From contig CP136894.1 of NCBI GenBank assembly GCA_034359265.1, positions 31,774,501 to 31,838,500 on the forward strand: a stretch of 64,000 bases of DNA, given 5' to 3'. The stretch comes from Canna indica (taxonomy: Eukaryota; Streptophyta; Magnoliopsida; Zingiberales; Cannaceae). Positions 46,774 to 58,974 of the stretch are shown in pieces (position 1 is the stretch's first letter; the number at the start of each line of letters is the position of its first letter). Made by a program: the position numbers and the translations under genes. The notes under the pieces were generated by a model, which worked only from the letters and a program-made list of their open reading frames with translations, searched no databases and was not told the DNA's origin.

Positions 46774-47608
46774 TATACTTATTTATGTTTTTGGTCCCTC
46801 AAAATATCACATTTTTTTCCGTTTGGTCCCTCCTCTTAAAAAGTTTACATTTAGTCCATCAAAAATTATTTTTATTTCCGTTTGGGCCCTCTATTAACGT
46901 TTCGTTAACTTTTGTTGTTATGTGCCAACATGAGAATATTGACATGGACTAAAGATAAAATGAGAGACCAAACGGAAAAAATAATAATTTAAGGGACTAG
47001 ATGGAAAAATGTATATTTTAATAACCTAAAACATATTCTAATCTTATTCACCAATATAAAATCGAATCAATTTACTTTTTCTTATTTCAAAATCTTCACA
47101 CCACAAATCTACAATAAATTTATGAATAACACTAATGATCACTCTTAAGTTTAATAATATTCTTCTCACAAATCTACAATAATCTTCACCTCACAAACAA
47201 TACAAATATTATTTTTTAATTTCATGGGATCGTTAGTGTCATTCATAAATTTATTGTATATTTGTGTGATGATGATTTTGAAATAAGAAAAAATAAATTG
47301 ATTGGATTTTATATTGGTGAATAATATATATATATATATATATGCTTTAAGTTATCAAAATATATATATTTCCATCTAATCTCTTAAAATATCTTCTTCT
47401 TCTTTTTCATTTGGTTCCTCATTTTGTCTTTAGTTCCTGTCAACATTGTCAAGTTAGCACTTAACAATAAAATTTAATGAAAAGTTAACGGAGGGACCAA
47501 ACAAAAACGAAATTAATTTTTGAGGGACTAAACGGAAACTTTTTTAAAAGAAGAGACCAAACGGAAAAAATATGACATTTTTAGGGAACAAAAATATAAT
47601 TAAGCCTA
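46774..47608. mobile_element. foldback MITE with TTTTTGGTCCCT-type ends
   Basis: About 835 bp, almost entirely self-complementary around a centre near 47190. The left end has ATGTTTTTGGTCCCTC and the right end, inverted, TATATTTTTGTTCCCT. Other mirrored pairs are CCGTTTGGTCCCTCC with its complement near 47555 and the CACCAATATAAAATC segment (47050) with its complement near 47315. No coding capacity. Such GGTCCCT-ended foldbacks are common in plants and often related to Mutator-like elements. An AT microsatellite lies at 47327-47343. Confidence 0.8.
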
Positions 47609-48063
47609 TATTATATCATATTATATTCTTGCTTGAAGTTGGAGCGATATGGTGCAATCTGATGTGTCTCCTGATCGGGTGCGCCGGACGAGGGACCTGT
47701 AAAAGACACTCCAGCAGTCAAGTTAGTTTATGTTCGAGGCGGTGGTAATAGAAATTGGAGTCTAGGTTATATGAGGTGTGGCGTCTGTATATATTGCCGG
47801 ATGAGGGATGATTGGTGATGATGTCATCCGATAATCTCGTAAGGATGTTGCTCAGAATGTGTCGAGGCTGATCCCGAAGATTTCAGGCTCGTAATGACGA
47901 AATCCCTCATAATTAATGAGGATATGGATGTCTTTGTATAATCGGGTAGAGGCCCTAGGCTAAGCCGTCTGGCTTGACTTGAGTCTGGTTCATGAATATG
48001 GGCGCTTCTGGCCCTAATCTTGTTAGGCTCAAAGTGCTAGTCCAGTCAACAGCCCCCGAGCTT
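47609..48063. other. unassigned, possibly LTR remnant
   Basis: No ORF. GC-richer than its left neighbour. The end GTCAACAGCCCCCGAGC resembles tails of some plant LTRs, but no start or partner copy is present. Confidence 0.3.
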
Positions 48064-49122
48064 CACTACAACACAAATGACCTATTGAGGTTCTGTTATA
48101 TGCCTCTATAAGTCAATTATTTGTCCCTAAAAACTTTAATGTCAGATTAATTAAGCGACCCTGTTGCCGCTGTTTCTACAGATCTTTAGAGACAAATTTA
48201 GAACAAATTTTTATTTGACTCTAAAACATATAAATCGAGACAAAAGATATTGACTCTAAAATAATTAAAAGTATCTATCCAGTGCTTCTGCAAGTTCATA
48301 TTGTATGATGAGCTATAAAACTATAGACATTAATGAAACATTATTACATTTTTTAATCAGAACCGTCTTCTCTTCATTAAGAAGCATTCCTTTGTAATGC
48401 ACCTTCAATAAGCTTTTACGAAGAGGGCAATCCATGAGACCACGAGAAATTCGCCTTTTCATTTCCAAAAATTTAACACAGTCAAAATATTGCACATTGG
48501 ATGTGAAACAAATAAATCTATCAATAGAGACATCTAAAAGGTTGTGAGACTAGTTAACATAGGAACATAATTGATGTATAATTATTCTAAAAGACCTGAC
48601 AGAATAATTCCTATGCAAAATCATCAAAACATTCACTTATATGTACATGTGCTTGAACAAGCATATATGGCAATAGAAATAACAATTAAAGAAAAAGATG
48701 ACTGAAAATTTTGAGGAATATATGGTAATAGCAATAACAATTAGAATAATGTACAACCTTGTCCATCAACAATATGGTGCTTTATTAGACGACCATCACC
48801 AAGCATGTCCCTTGTTAGACAAATTCCAATATAAGTTCCAAGAAGAAAGAGATAAGAGGGCTACATAATCATCAGCCATCAGAGGAACTTGATAATCTAA
48901 TAATAAGAAAAGGCATATGAGATTTACCCACTTAGATTACTAATTTGTTAATAAGAAAATAATTTGAAGGAAACAAGAAAACAATAGTTTGTCTAAAATT
49001 TTAGCCATAATTAAAGCTCATGCATGCAAAATCTGCTTAGCCATCAAAATAAACAAAGAAAACTATAATATCAATATTAATCAGATTATCCTTGGTCAAA
49101 TCAACCTTTGCTTGGTCGAAGT
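48064..49122. mobile_element. CACTA element terminus with captured gene sequence
   Basis: Starts CACTACAACACAAATG, a CACTA-type terminal sequence, then subterminal GAGACAAA/TTGTCTC-like phrases to about 48260. Contains two exon-like pieces of a FKBP gene (48360-48812) and is cut at 49123 by a copia LTR. No transposase. The other terminus was not found; the one at 54955 is of a different type. Confidence 0.6.
48360..48812 (-). pseudogene. captured PASTICCINO1-like FKBP gene fragment
   Basis: The upstream piece (48812-48758) reads RDMLGDGRLIKHHIVDGQ and ends at a good donor (AAG-GTTGTAC). The downstream piece (about 48454-48360) reads MDCPLRKSLLKVHYKGMLLN and then EEKTV. In plant PAS1 (multi-domain FKBP-type peptidyl-prolyl isomerase with TPR repeats) these two stretches are adjacent, in this order, at the entry to an FKBP domain. 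The intervening 300 bases look like the retained intron. About 10 inserted bases shift the frame just before MDCPL. No more of the gene was found, so this is a transduplicated fragment, not a gene. Confidence 0.75.
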
Positions 49123-49985
49123 TGTTGACCCAAGAGTTGCCCCTAGGCTTCAATCTCTATTTTGATGATAACAAATGTGAAACTAATGCATTTATGAAGT
49201 TTTGAGTTCAGGTTGACTTTGCGATACACGTGCAAACTTCGTCCAGAGAAATATCAAAACGTCAAAAATGGCTCCGAGGATGATCGTATAGAAAATCTAG
49301 GGTTAGATTTAGAAATCTTGTAATATGACCCGTGGAATATATCCCAAACTTGATTGTAACATTATCCAAGTCAAATCTCGGAAATGGAATTCATAGATGA
49401 AGTTCGCAAGAAGAAATCAGCACAAAAAAGTTGATTCCGAAGTTCGATCGCAGAGTCAGTTGACCAAACCAAGCTTGGAATCCACAGAAGGCTGGTCGGT
49501 CGCAGAGGTAGTTGACTGAATTGAGCTCGATCGTAGTGGCGATCGACCGAATTGAGCCAAGAAGTGGCAAAGAGCTCCGATTGCTTGGGCGGTCGATCGG
49601 TCGGTCGACTGACCTTCGACCGACCAAGCGACCTCAACGGGCAGAAAAATGCCCGTTGAGTGCCACAACCGAGTGAGGGGTTATAAATACCCCTCACCAA
49701 CCCTATTTAAAGCCTCTTAACTGATCATTGATCATCGATAAGAGTGTTCTAAGCCTTTTAAGCTTGATTTCGATGTGCTTGCTTCACCGATCGTTCATCC
49801 AACCGAAGCGCTCTTCTCGCCTCGACTCCTGCTTCGATTCGATCTCAATGACTTGAACAGTTGGAGGCATTGAAGGCTTTGCAAGGAGCTCATTTGTGTG
49901 GTTTACTCTTTAGCTCCTTTTGTTGTTATTTTCCTTGTCATTAAACTAGGTTCTGATTGCTAGCTACTTAGGTGTGCTAGGTTAG
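49123..49985 (+). mobile_element. copia LTR, 3'-truncated
   Basis: Starts TGTTGACCCAAGAG. U3 palindrome array 49445-49635, GGGGTTATAAATACCCC near 49679. The sequence CTAGGTGTGCTAGG marks it as close to subfamily B. It breaks off at about 49985 into a minus-strand gag fragment, so both LTR hairpins are lost. Confidence 0.85.
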
Positions 49986-50148
49986 CTATAGTTGTTACCA
50001 TCAAACAAAGGTGGGCAAGTGGTGGAACTCCCTTGTGCCAAAATGATATCAGAATTCATTTTGTGTAGTTGAGATTTGTTAGATCACAAGCTACAACCTT
50101 GCTCTGATACCAAATAAAATGTGTTAAGGCACACTAGAGGGGGGTGAA
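49985..50148 (-). pseudogene. copia gag N-terminus, PBS and LTR end
   Basis: On the minus strand: an LTR tail TCTAGTGTGCCTTAACACA (about 50141-50120), a canonical PBS TTGGTATCAGAGC (50101-50113), then a gag start at 50059 (M-N-S-D-I-I-L-A-Q-G-S-S) very like the M1 gag N-terminus. Cut after about 25 codons. Confidence 0.8.
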
Positions 50149-50412
50149 TGTTGTATGAAATCCGACACTAGAAGGGGGGGTTGAATAGTGTTTGTCCCCT
50201 TTTTGATGATTAATCAATTTTTCTTTTTGCTTAATTTAACTTCAATCAAATGCAAGTGTATCTTAACAGTGGATGCGATCAAATATCAGGAACAATAATA
50301 AGCAAATATTGAAAGCAATGCAAACACGATCAATTATAGTGGCTCGGCCAACCGCCTACTCCACTACCTTGGCTCCTCACCAAGGATTTCTAACCAACTA
50401 CTTTATAGAACT
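50149..50412 (-). mobile_element. copia subfamily B LTR, 3' end fragment
   Basis: Matches the left 265 bases of the LTR at 4801-6256. It includes both hairpins: 50337-50342 with 50361-50366, and 50367-50373 with 50379-50385. Confidence 0.85.
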
Positions 50413-51384
50413 TGCACATATACTAACAGGGGCGGCATGAATTGTTGACCCGGTAGCCGGACATGGCTAGATACGGGCAAAGGCCCGAAGTGTATATATA
50501 TATATGGAAACCCTAGGATTTTGATTGTGTAATGTGCTTGCGATGGTCCGCCGAGGAGCGAGGAGGTTGGAAATAACCAATGCTCAGCTCAGCCAGTTGG
50601 GTCTAGAGGTGCGCCAGCGGGCCTGCTAGGTGCCAGACCCCAGTTGTGTGGGACTAGCTATCCTTACCCCAAACAGTGTCCGGAGACTAGTGGCCATCCT
50701 AGTCGACAGCCTGGGATTGTTTGCCTGCATCTTGAGATGATACTACCTGATATGGTAGGGATGGCTGTAGTCGGGATATATGTCTATGAGTAGGCCCAAG
50801 GGCTGGATGCCAGAGGCTTGATAAGCCAAGGTGGCAGGTTATCATGTACAGTTGGTACTGATGGATCCATTGAGGGTCTGTAATTGTATTAGAAACACAC
50901 TCTACCTCCTTGTACATTCCTTTATTGCCTTGTATGATATATATGCAAGTCTGAGGATTATGTGGAGGTTCATTTGAGCCACTCACTGAGTCCCAAGTGG
51001 ACTCACAATTTATATTTTATTTTGCAGAGCATGAGCAGTAGCTTGGTGTCGACATGGTGCAGCTGGAGGGCTGAGGCGGTGCCATATCTCGTAGCGGCGT
51101 CCATGAGTCTTAGACTAGTCCTAGTTATGTTGGTTTTATTTCTGCACTGACGGTTATCTTTGAAAAGAATTGTAAAACTTGATATTTAACCATTTGGATT
51201 TGATGTTGATGTTTCTCTTGTTTTGAAAAACTTATATATATTGTGACTTGCAAACTTTTTATAAAGTATGTTAAGTTCCTTTCAGTAGATATGTTTTGGT
51301 TTCTTGATGCCAGTGTAGACAGTAGGCTACAGGGCAGGACATGGGCCCTGGCCGGTCACACTACCCTTAGTCGGGGTGTGACAG
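50413..51384 (+). mobile_element. gypsy-type LTR, 3' part
   Basis: Matches about 11990-12984 of the solo LTR, ending at the same GGGGTGTGACA. The 5' part is missing. Confidence 0.85.
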
Positions 51385-53455
51385 CAATAAATGAAATGTA
51401 CTAGGAGGTAAAATTTATTTCTGACCCCCAACGGGTTCATCCGCATCAACAGAACATGATAACCTGCCATCTCGGCTTATCTAGCCTTCGGCATCTGGCC
51501 CTTGGGCCTACTAATAGAATCATATTCCGGCTACAGCCGTCCCTACCATATTCGGTAGTATCACACTGGCCCTAGGCAACAACATCTCAAGATGTAAACA
51601 AATAATCCCGGGCCATCGACTAGGATGGTCCACTAGTCTTCGGACACCGTCTAGAGTAAGGATAGCTAGTCCCACCCAACTGGGGTCTGGCACCTAGCGG
51701 GCCCGCTGGCGCACCTCTAGACCCAATACTGGCCGAGCTGAGCATTGGTTATTTCTGACCTTCTCGCTCCTCGGCGGACCATCTCAAACACATCACACAA
51801 GCAATATCCTAGGGTTTCCATATATACACTTCGAGCCTTTGCCCGTATTGGGCCTAAATCCGGCTACAGGGTCAACAATTTATGCCGCCCTCTCAAGATA
51901 TGAACAACTACGATTTCTAAGTTTCCAAAAGTGTACCAAAGGTCATAGAAGTGTTATCGTCTCCTAACTAAGTTTTCATATAAGTGATATGAACGTTTAG
52001 TGACGCCGTACATGTTACCCAACCTTCTATACTACCTCGGGTGGGGAATTTCGTGTGTCAACCTTGGAATCCCGCCCAAGAACATTTAGGGCAGCATGTA
52101 TAATCCAAAGGACAATATTCAAATATTGAATCATTCATCATATATAACCACAATGTACATATATAGCAACTTTACACTACCTTAGAAATTTTAGCACAAT
52201 AAGAAACAACTATCTAGCATGGCAAGGTGGTAATGAATTCAAATGACATGTAGGAAATACAAAACATAGCAACAATTTCAACATTCAAGTTTAAAGATCT
52301 AATGCTAAGGATGGTTACAAGACTAGCATTCCTAAAGTTTCAAATCAATCAAGCTACTTGCTATGTTTGGTGTTCTTACTAATTATTGTCATATCTCTAT
52401 GTATGATCCGTATAGTCATGTAATTTCCATCTATAGCTAATCTCTTCTCTCCTCACTAGCCTTGGCCGAACCATGAGCAAGGAAGACCTTGCTCAGCCAT
52501 GGTCCTAATGGTAGGAAAAGAGGGAGGAGACTCTAGCTATACATCTAGCTCTTCAATTCCGAATGTAACTTAAATGCCAATGAACTAATTTACCATTCCC
52601 TCACCCTTGGCCGAACCCTCTTCATGAGTGGTAAGGTTCATTCGGCCATTCAAGGGACTCCTAGGGAAGACTTGCTTCAATGTACGAAAGATATACAAGT
52701 AGAACTACATCGAACATTGATGCAAGGTCATCTAAGGGCTTCCTTGCCATCAAGGGAATTGGGGAAATTTTTTGGCATGACCTTTCCCTTTCTCCATGAC
52801 TCGGCAGCCCTAAAAACTTTCAAATCAACGAAGAAACAATGAGTTCCAACAAGAAATTTCATAAAACAGTGAACGCACATCATAGAAATCAAGATTTGTC
52901 GGAAAGATCGTGAGAACTCAACCTATCTCATCTTGGGTTCGGCCACCAGCCTCCCCCAAGCTTCAAAACTTAACCACTCACCTAGGTTGTGGAGAAGCAA
53001 GGATCGGGTGATGACGACTTGAAATTTTTCCGATGACGATGCGAATCCCGGATCGATCCAAGCCCCAAGCTTCACCTTGCTGCTCTTCCACTCTCCCCTT
53101 AGGCAGCCTTGTGCGGCTCAATGGATGAGCAGCACGGCTGCAAGATGAGGGTTTTATTCCCTCATCTAGCTTTCCAAATGAGGCCTCTTGACTCACTTAA
53201 CTCGCACTCAAACCTCGACGAAACCCAAACTCAACTTGGGTTCCGACTCAAACCTTAATATGACTCGAGTTAACTTAATTTAAGGTATGATTTCATAAAA
53301 GGAAAGTTAATCACCCAAATAGATTCCATGAATCATTAATCGAGTCATAGCTTTTCACTCGAGGCGATCCTAAGGCTCGACTCGACTACCCCCGGATCCG
53401 GCATGCTGCACCAAAACATATTTTTATATAATGAAATTTTTCCGAGTCTTACATA
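51385..53455 (-). mobile_element. gypsy-type LTR, 5' part, inverted
   Basis: Minus-strand match to about 10443-12530 of the solo LTR. It ends on the right with TGTAAGACTCGG read in reverse (53455) and joins the plus-strand piece tail-to-tail at 51384/51385. Its right end lies in a subfamily A LTR. Confidence 0.85.
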
Positions 53456-54651
53456 TTGAATCCAAATGGGGGGTAATACTTATATAACATTTATGTTTTA
53501 AAGTTATTAACTTTAAGTAGACTTAGTGAAGACGGAACCAGAAAATGAACAAACAAAACCAAACTGCCTAGTCCAGTCCAGGTTCGGTCGATCGATCGGT
53601 TGACCGAATGCTGCCAAAAACTGGCAATAGGCAATTCGGTCGACCGACCGATCGATCGAAGTTTGCCAGAAAGCGGCAGCAGGTGCTTCGATCGACCGAT
53701 CAGTCGACCGGATTGCGGATCGTTCAACTCTCGACTCATTCGGTCGACCCCTCGGTCGACCGAACAGAGTAATTAGAGCAGCGGTCTCGGGTGGTCGATC
53801 GATCAGTCGACCGACGATCGACCGACAAGCGATCGAACGGCGGAAATGGCTAGTTTTTCGCCCGTTGAGCTGCCGTTATGTTAATGGGTTATAAATACTC
53901 CTCTCCATTCTTCATCAACCTAACTTAACAACAGATCCAAGATTTCATAGAGCCATTCTTGATCATTCTAAGAGTATTTCTTGAGCCATCCCTTTGACAA
54001 CCCTAGTTTCCATTATACTTTCTTGATCTTGCCTTCAACCTTTGAACGATTCATCATTGAGGCATCAAGAGGAACTAGGACTCGTGTTTGGAGCTAAGTA
54101 TTTGTTTTACTATTTATTTGCTCGATTACTTGTGTATTTTTGTGTTTATTTCACTGTATTTCCATTTGTGTAAACGTAGAGTGCTAGGTTGATTGAGTTG
54201 GTGGTTGCCTTTGTGTTTGAGGCTTAATTCCACCGGTGTAAAAATAGTTTACTAGGATTAGTTGAGTTGTCCCTTAGGTTGAGGTGGAAGAGTGCTCTCG
54301 GTAAGAAGGCAGAGACTTCCGGGTGTGGAAGTGCCTTAGGTTGAGAGTGAGACTCTTCGAGTCAAAGTCCTCTTTGTAAGGGAAACGATTTAATCTAGTA
54401 AACTTAGTTTGGAAATCCTAAGCGGGGTGCTTAGGTAGTGGAGTAGGCATTGGAGCTGAACCACTACAAATCTCTGTGTTAGCATTAATATATTGTTTGT
54501 ATTGATTGCATCATTATTTATCACTTCTGCATTTAGTCATTGAATTATAAATTGCCTAATTAGTTGAAGAAATTGATTAAAATCGAATTAGGCAACAAGA
54601 TTTAGATAAACACTATTCACCCTCCTCTAGTGTAGGCCATTTCACACAACA
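53456..54651 (+). mobile_element. copia subfamily A LTR, 5'-truncated
   Basis: The left edge matches the interior of the R LTR (about 13560, inverted), so the gypsy LTR cut into it. Palindrome array 53584-53840, GGGTTATAAATACTCC near 53889. Hairpin 1: 54417-54423 with 54429-54435. Hairpin 2: 54436-54441 with 54461-54466. Ends CACACAACA. Confidence 0.85.
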
Positions 54652-54955
54652 AGATGGACACCGGTAGCGAGGGGCGCAGGTGGTGGGTGGCGCAGGAGAG
54701 TACGCGTGATGGCATGAGTGAAGAGAGAGTGAGCGGGGAAAAGGAAACAAAAAATGATAGTTTAGTATCAGTGACGGTTTTGCGACGGCCTAAAGCGATA
54801 ACAAAATGCGGTCGTGAAATGGTAGCAATGTTGTCACAAAAGTTTTAATTTTGTCACGACAAAGCTACATTAGCAACGCGATCGCATATGTGGTGCCCTA
54901 TGCTACCCTTGCCGTCGCAAAATAGCCATCGCAGATTGCTAAAATTTTAGTAGTG
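54652..54955. mobile_element. CACTA element terminus
   Basis: Reading inward from 54955 on the minus strand gives CACTACTAAAATTTTAGC, then repeated subterminal GCGACGG/GCGATGG phrases on both strands. No transposase is present. The left side is cut by the LTR ending at 54651. The right edge lies in M2 pol coding sequence. Confidence 0.8.
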
Positions 54956-56160
54956 CATACATGATTTCTAACAAATTGGTTCAATTCTTCTTGAATGACA
55001 AAAGTCCAAAATTCATCATTTAAGGCTTTATTTATGTTCTTAGGTTCTACTTGAGAAATAAAAGCAACAAATTGACAAGTATTTCTTAGAGTAGATCTTG
55101 TTACCACACCCCTTGACATGTCACCAATGATTTGCTCCATTGGATGATATCTTGAAGTGCGATGAGCTTTGGATAGTGATGGTAGTTCATCTTCTTGAAC
55201 TTGTGAGGTAGAAGGGGAGTGCTCTTCATGTTGAGTTTCTTCGTTTTCCTCTTGCACAACCTCATCCTCTCCAAGATTTAGCCCATCAAGTTCTTCCTCT
55301 ACATTCACAACTTCAACTTTTCTACCCAATTTGTTAGATTCTTCAAAATCAACATGCATGGATTCTTCTATAATTAAAGTTCTTCTATTAAACACGATAT
55401 GCTTTAGAACGAGTGTAATATCCAAGAAAAATTCATTCATCGGATTTTGAATTGAATTTTCTTAAGTAATCCTTAGTGTTCAAGATATAGCATTTACAAC
55501 CAAACACTCTAAAGTATCATATATTAGGAGTTCTATCACGATTCATAAGGAGTTTTCTTTAATTTAGGGCGTATTAAGACACGATTTAACATATAGCATG
55601 ACGTATTTATGGCCTCGGCCCAAAAATATTTTGGCAAATCATTTTCATTTAACATAGTTCTTGCCATCTTTTGCAAGGTTCTATTTTTCCTTTCAACCAT
55701 CCTATTTTGTTGGGGGGTTCTAGTAGAAGAGAATGTATGATCAATACCAAGAGAATCACAAAATTTGGAAAACTTTTCATTTTTAAATTCTCTTCCATTA
55801 TCACTTCTAATTTTTGAAATAGGCATTCAATCCTTTTCTATTTGAACTTTCTTTGCAAATTTTTTGAAAGAACCAAAACTTTCATTTTTCTTAGAAAGAA
55901 AGTAAACCGAAGTAAATCTAGAGAAATCATCAACCAAAACAAATACATACAATTTTCCACCTAGACTAGTAACTTCACTAGGTCCAATTAAATCCATGTG
56001 AATTAATTCTAGAGGTCTAGATGTAGTTACTTGGTTGATACTATGAAATGAAGACTTAACTTGTTTTCCCTTTTGACATGCATCACACAACTTATCATTT
56101 TCAAATTTAATTTTAGGAATCCCTTTTACAAGGTCTTTCCTAGATATTTCTTGTATAAAA
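54956..56160 (-). pseudogene. M2: copia integrase to start of reverse transcriptase
   Basis: On the minus strand from 56160: the C-x-x-C half of the integrase zinc finger (LCDACQKGKQ), the core with HMDLIGP (first Asp), SDNGREF (second Asp) and VERKNRTLQ (Glu), so the D,D,E triad is present. Then come the acidic linker and the PKNINKALNDEFW region that precedes reverse transcriptase. The frame stops at about 55827 and 55536 and shifts before 55440. It ends at 54956 where the CACTA terminus is inserted. The upstream half continues at 63080 beyond element N. Confidence 0.85.
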
Positions 56161-57594
56161 TGTTGTCCTAAGGTTTTCTATCTTGGTCTTAATCTCAGTT
56201 TTGATGATAACAAACACGTAACTAATATTTCATTGAGAAATCTTTCAGGTTCCAAGTCGGTTAGCGCTCGACGTCCGCAATTGAAAAAATCAAAAAAATC
56301 AAAAAATCAAAAAATCAGAAGGACATTGATCGTCGTGTTCGGGTTCGTCGTGGAAATCTCTTGAAGTTCGACGTGTGCACCAAAGACGTCTTGGTTGAGT
56401 CTAAAGAACACATGGAAAGCTCTCCAAGTTGTCGCACATTGAAGGTCGGAACCTAAAAACGAAGTGCGCAAGAAGAAGGCTTAAAAAATCAAGTTCAGCC
56501 TAGGTTCGGTCGACCGAAGATGGTTAAAAATCGGCAGTGGCTACTTCGGTCGACCGGTTGGTCAACCGACCGAGGCCAAAAATTGGCAGTGCCTACTTCA
56601 GTCGACCGATCGGTCGATCGGACAGCAGAGGAGCTTAATCGCGACTCATTCGGTCGATCCTCTGATTGATCGAATAGAGCGGTAGAAGCACAAAAAGCTA
56701 GCGGTCGTTGGGCGGTCGATCGATCAGTCGACCGACGATCGACTGACAAGTGACCGAACGACGTCCAACAGACGAAAAAATGCCCGTTGAGGAGCCGTTC
56801 GGTTGAGGGGTTATAAATACCCCTCATCTAACTTCTTTAATCTCTCTTAACAACTAACATAAGCATTCAAAAGAGAGATTTGTGCCTTCTAGAGCTTGAT
56901 TGACATGCACTCGCTTATCCGATCAACGACTTCTCAAAGCGCTCATCTTCCCTCAACTCGGGCTTCGATTCGAGCTCAAAATCTTGGCGAGTTGGAGGCT
57001 TTGAAGGTTTGGAAAAGAGAATTTGATCTTGGTTTATTCTTTAAGCTCTTTTTATTGTAATTTTAATTGTTATTTGAATTTGTTTTCATTGGATTTGATT
57101 TTGTATAAGACCTAGAGTGTTGGTCTTGAAATTGGGTGGTAGCCTTGGTGTTTGAGGTTTAAATCCACCAGTGTAAACGCAGTTTGCTAGGATTAGTTGA
57201 GTTGTCCTTAGGTTGAGGTGGGAGAGTCGATCCTCTTGGTAGAAAGGCGGGATACTTCCAGGTATGGAAGTGCCTTCGGTTTGAGAGCGGAGACTTTCCG
57301 GTGTAAAGTTCTCATTGTAAGAAAACTAATTAATCTAGTTAAACTAGTTTGGAAATCCTAAGCGGGGTACTTAGGTAGTGGAGTAGGCATTAGGGCTGAA
57401 CCACTATAAATCACCGTGTTTGCATTGCTTCTACTTGTGTTTGCTTAATTAGCATATTCACTTTGCTTCCGCTTGTTATTCAATTTGTTAATTGCCTAAG
57501 TAATCAAGTAAACGATTAAAACCAGAATTAGGCGAAAAGATTAGTAAACACAGTATTCACCCTCCCCCCCTCTAGTGTGGCCATTTCACCAATA
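56161..57594 (+). mobile_element. 5' LTR of element N, subfamily A, 1434 bp
   Basis: TGTTGTCC to CACCAATA. Palindrome array 56506-56760; GGGGTTATAAATACCCC near 56813. Hairpin 1: 57357-57363 with 57369-57375 (one mismatch at the loop-closing pair). Hairpin 2: 57376-57381 with 57401-57406. Preceded by TAAAA (56156-56160); TAAGA follows the 3' LTR. Confidence 0.9.
56506..56760. repeat. CpG palindrome array in U3 (N 5' LTR)
   Basis: Six or more clusters of TCGGTCGACCG and CGGTCGATCG type, with GGCAGTGGCTAC spacers. Confidence 0.95.
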
Positions 57595-57595
57595 A

Positions 57596-57607
57596 TTGGT
57601 ATCGAGC
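57596..57607 (+). promoter_or_regulatory. primer binding site of element N
   Basis: TTGGTATCGAGC, one change from canonical, one base inside the LTR end. Confidence 0.9.
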
Positions 57608-57662
57608 GGGTCCGTTGCTTGAGATTTCACCATCTCTTCTACACTTTTCTACGATCTGGAAA

Positions 57663-58974
57663 ATGGCACTAGAGTGTGTAGCGTCCTTACCACCTATGTT
57701 TGATGAGTTAAACTTTGGTCTTTGGAAACGAAGAATGTATACATACTTAAAGACTCAAGGTATAGGTGTGTTTAATATGGTAAAGTCAAAATACGTAGAA
57801 CCTAAGGAAAACATGGATGCATGGACCCAAGAACAAATTAGTATATTTGAGTTAAATGCTAAGGTAACAAATTGCATATATTGTTCTTTGGAAAATAATA
57901 TTTTTGGAAAGGTCATGCGTTGTACTTCTGCATATGATATTTGGGCTACTTTGACCATGCTTTATGATTATGCTAAAACTGAAGAACTTGTTACTCTAAA
58001 TGAAGGAGACGATGAGAATTGTCATACTCCTATATCTAATGAAGTTCTTGAAGCTATTAGTGTATCTAGCCAAAGAAGTATAAAGAGTCGGAAGAGAAAG
58101 GTGATATGTCACCTATGCAATCAGAAAGGGCACGTGAAGAAGAATTGCCCTAGTATGAAGAACAAGGCAAAACGGAGGTCAAATGCTTCCACTCACTCAC
58201 GTGCATCAAGTGAAGCATCCTCACACAATGATCACAAAGCTAACATCATGAACATTGATGAAGAGGTATGCTCTTCTTCTAGTCATGATAATCATAATCA
58301 TAGATCTAATTCATCTAGTTCCTCAGATCTTCTTTATGATGAATTATTAGACGAATATAAGATCATGTATGCCTTGATGGTTAAAAAGGATAAAGACAAC
58401 AAAAAATTAAAGAAAGAAAACTTGACTCTTAGCTCTCATTTACATGATACTAAACTAGAAAATGAGAAGCTAAAAATTAGTGTCTCTAATCCATGCCATT
58501 ATGTTTTAAGTATCGACACTAACAATTTGAAAAACAAAAATGACAGGTTAAAGAATGAAAATAACATGTTGAAAACTCAATTGCATGCTTTACATAACTC
58601 CATGATTGATTTGAAAAATGAGGTTCTAAACCTAAACAAGAAAGTGAATGAAATAAAAAATATTTCCTCGTTTAAGAATTTTAGTAGAAATGATTTTTCA
58701 AAAAAAGAATGATCATGCTAATGTTAAATCTCATGTTAGACATTCTACTTTTAAGTCTCATATTCAAAAGACAAATGAAAACAAAAAGTTTAATGAAAAT
58801 TGTTTTTGTTGTGGTACATATGGCCATGCTATCCATGATTGTGCTTTTAAAAGAAATCCAAGTGTTGCTAGGACACTTTGGATTCCTAGACCAACTCACC
58901 CCCAAGGACCCAAAGCTATTTGGGTACCAAAAGTGTCTTGTTCTTTTGTAGGGGGAGTTACCACACAAGTATGA
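57663..58974 (+). pseudogene. element N gag, nearly intact two-knuckle copia gag
   Basis: Best-preserved gag of the family. M-A-L-E-C-V-A at 57663, chosen because all family gags share M-A/T-L-E. The capsid region has FDELNFGLWKRRMYTYLK and SAYDIWATLTMLYDY. Knuckle 1 is C-H-L-C-N-Q-K-G-H-V-K-K-N-C, followed by a Ser-rich linker and a coiled coil. A single frame break in an A7 run near 58700 separates this from knuckle 2, C-F-C-C-G-T-Y-G-H-A-I-H-D-C, and the LWIPRPTHPQGPK/IWVPK tail ending at 58974. About 437 residues if unbroken. A sequencing or assembly slip in the A-run cannot be excluded. Confidence 0.88.

Noticed and set aside
48064..54955. A single CACTA element running from 48064 to 54955.
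   Set aside because: The two termini (CACTACAACAC and CACTACTAAAAT) and their subterminal repeats differ, so they are more likely two elements.
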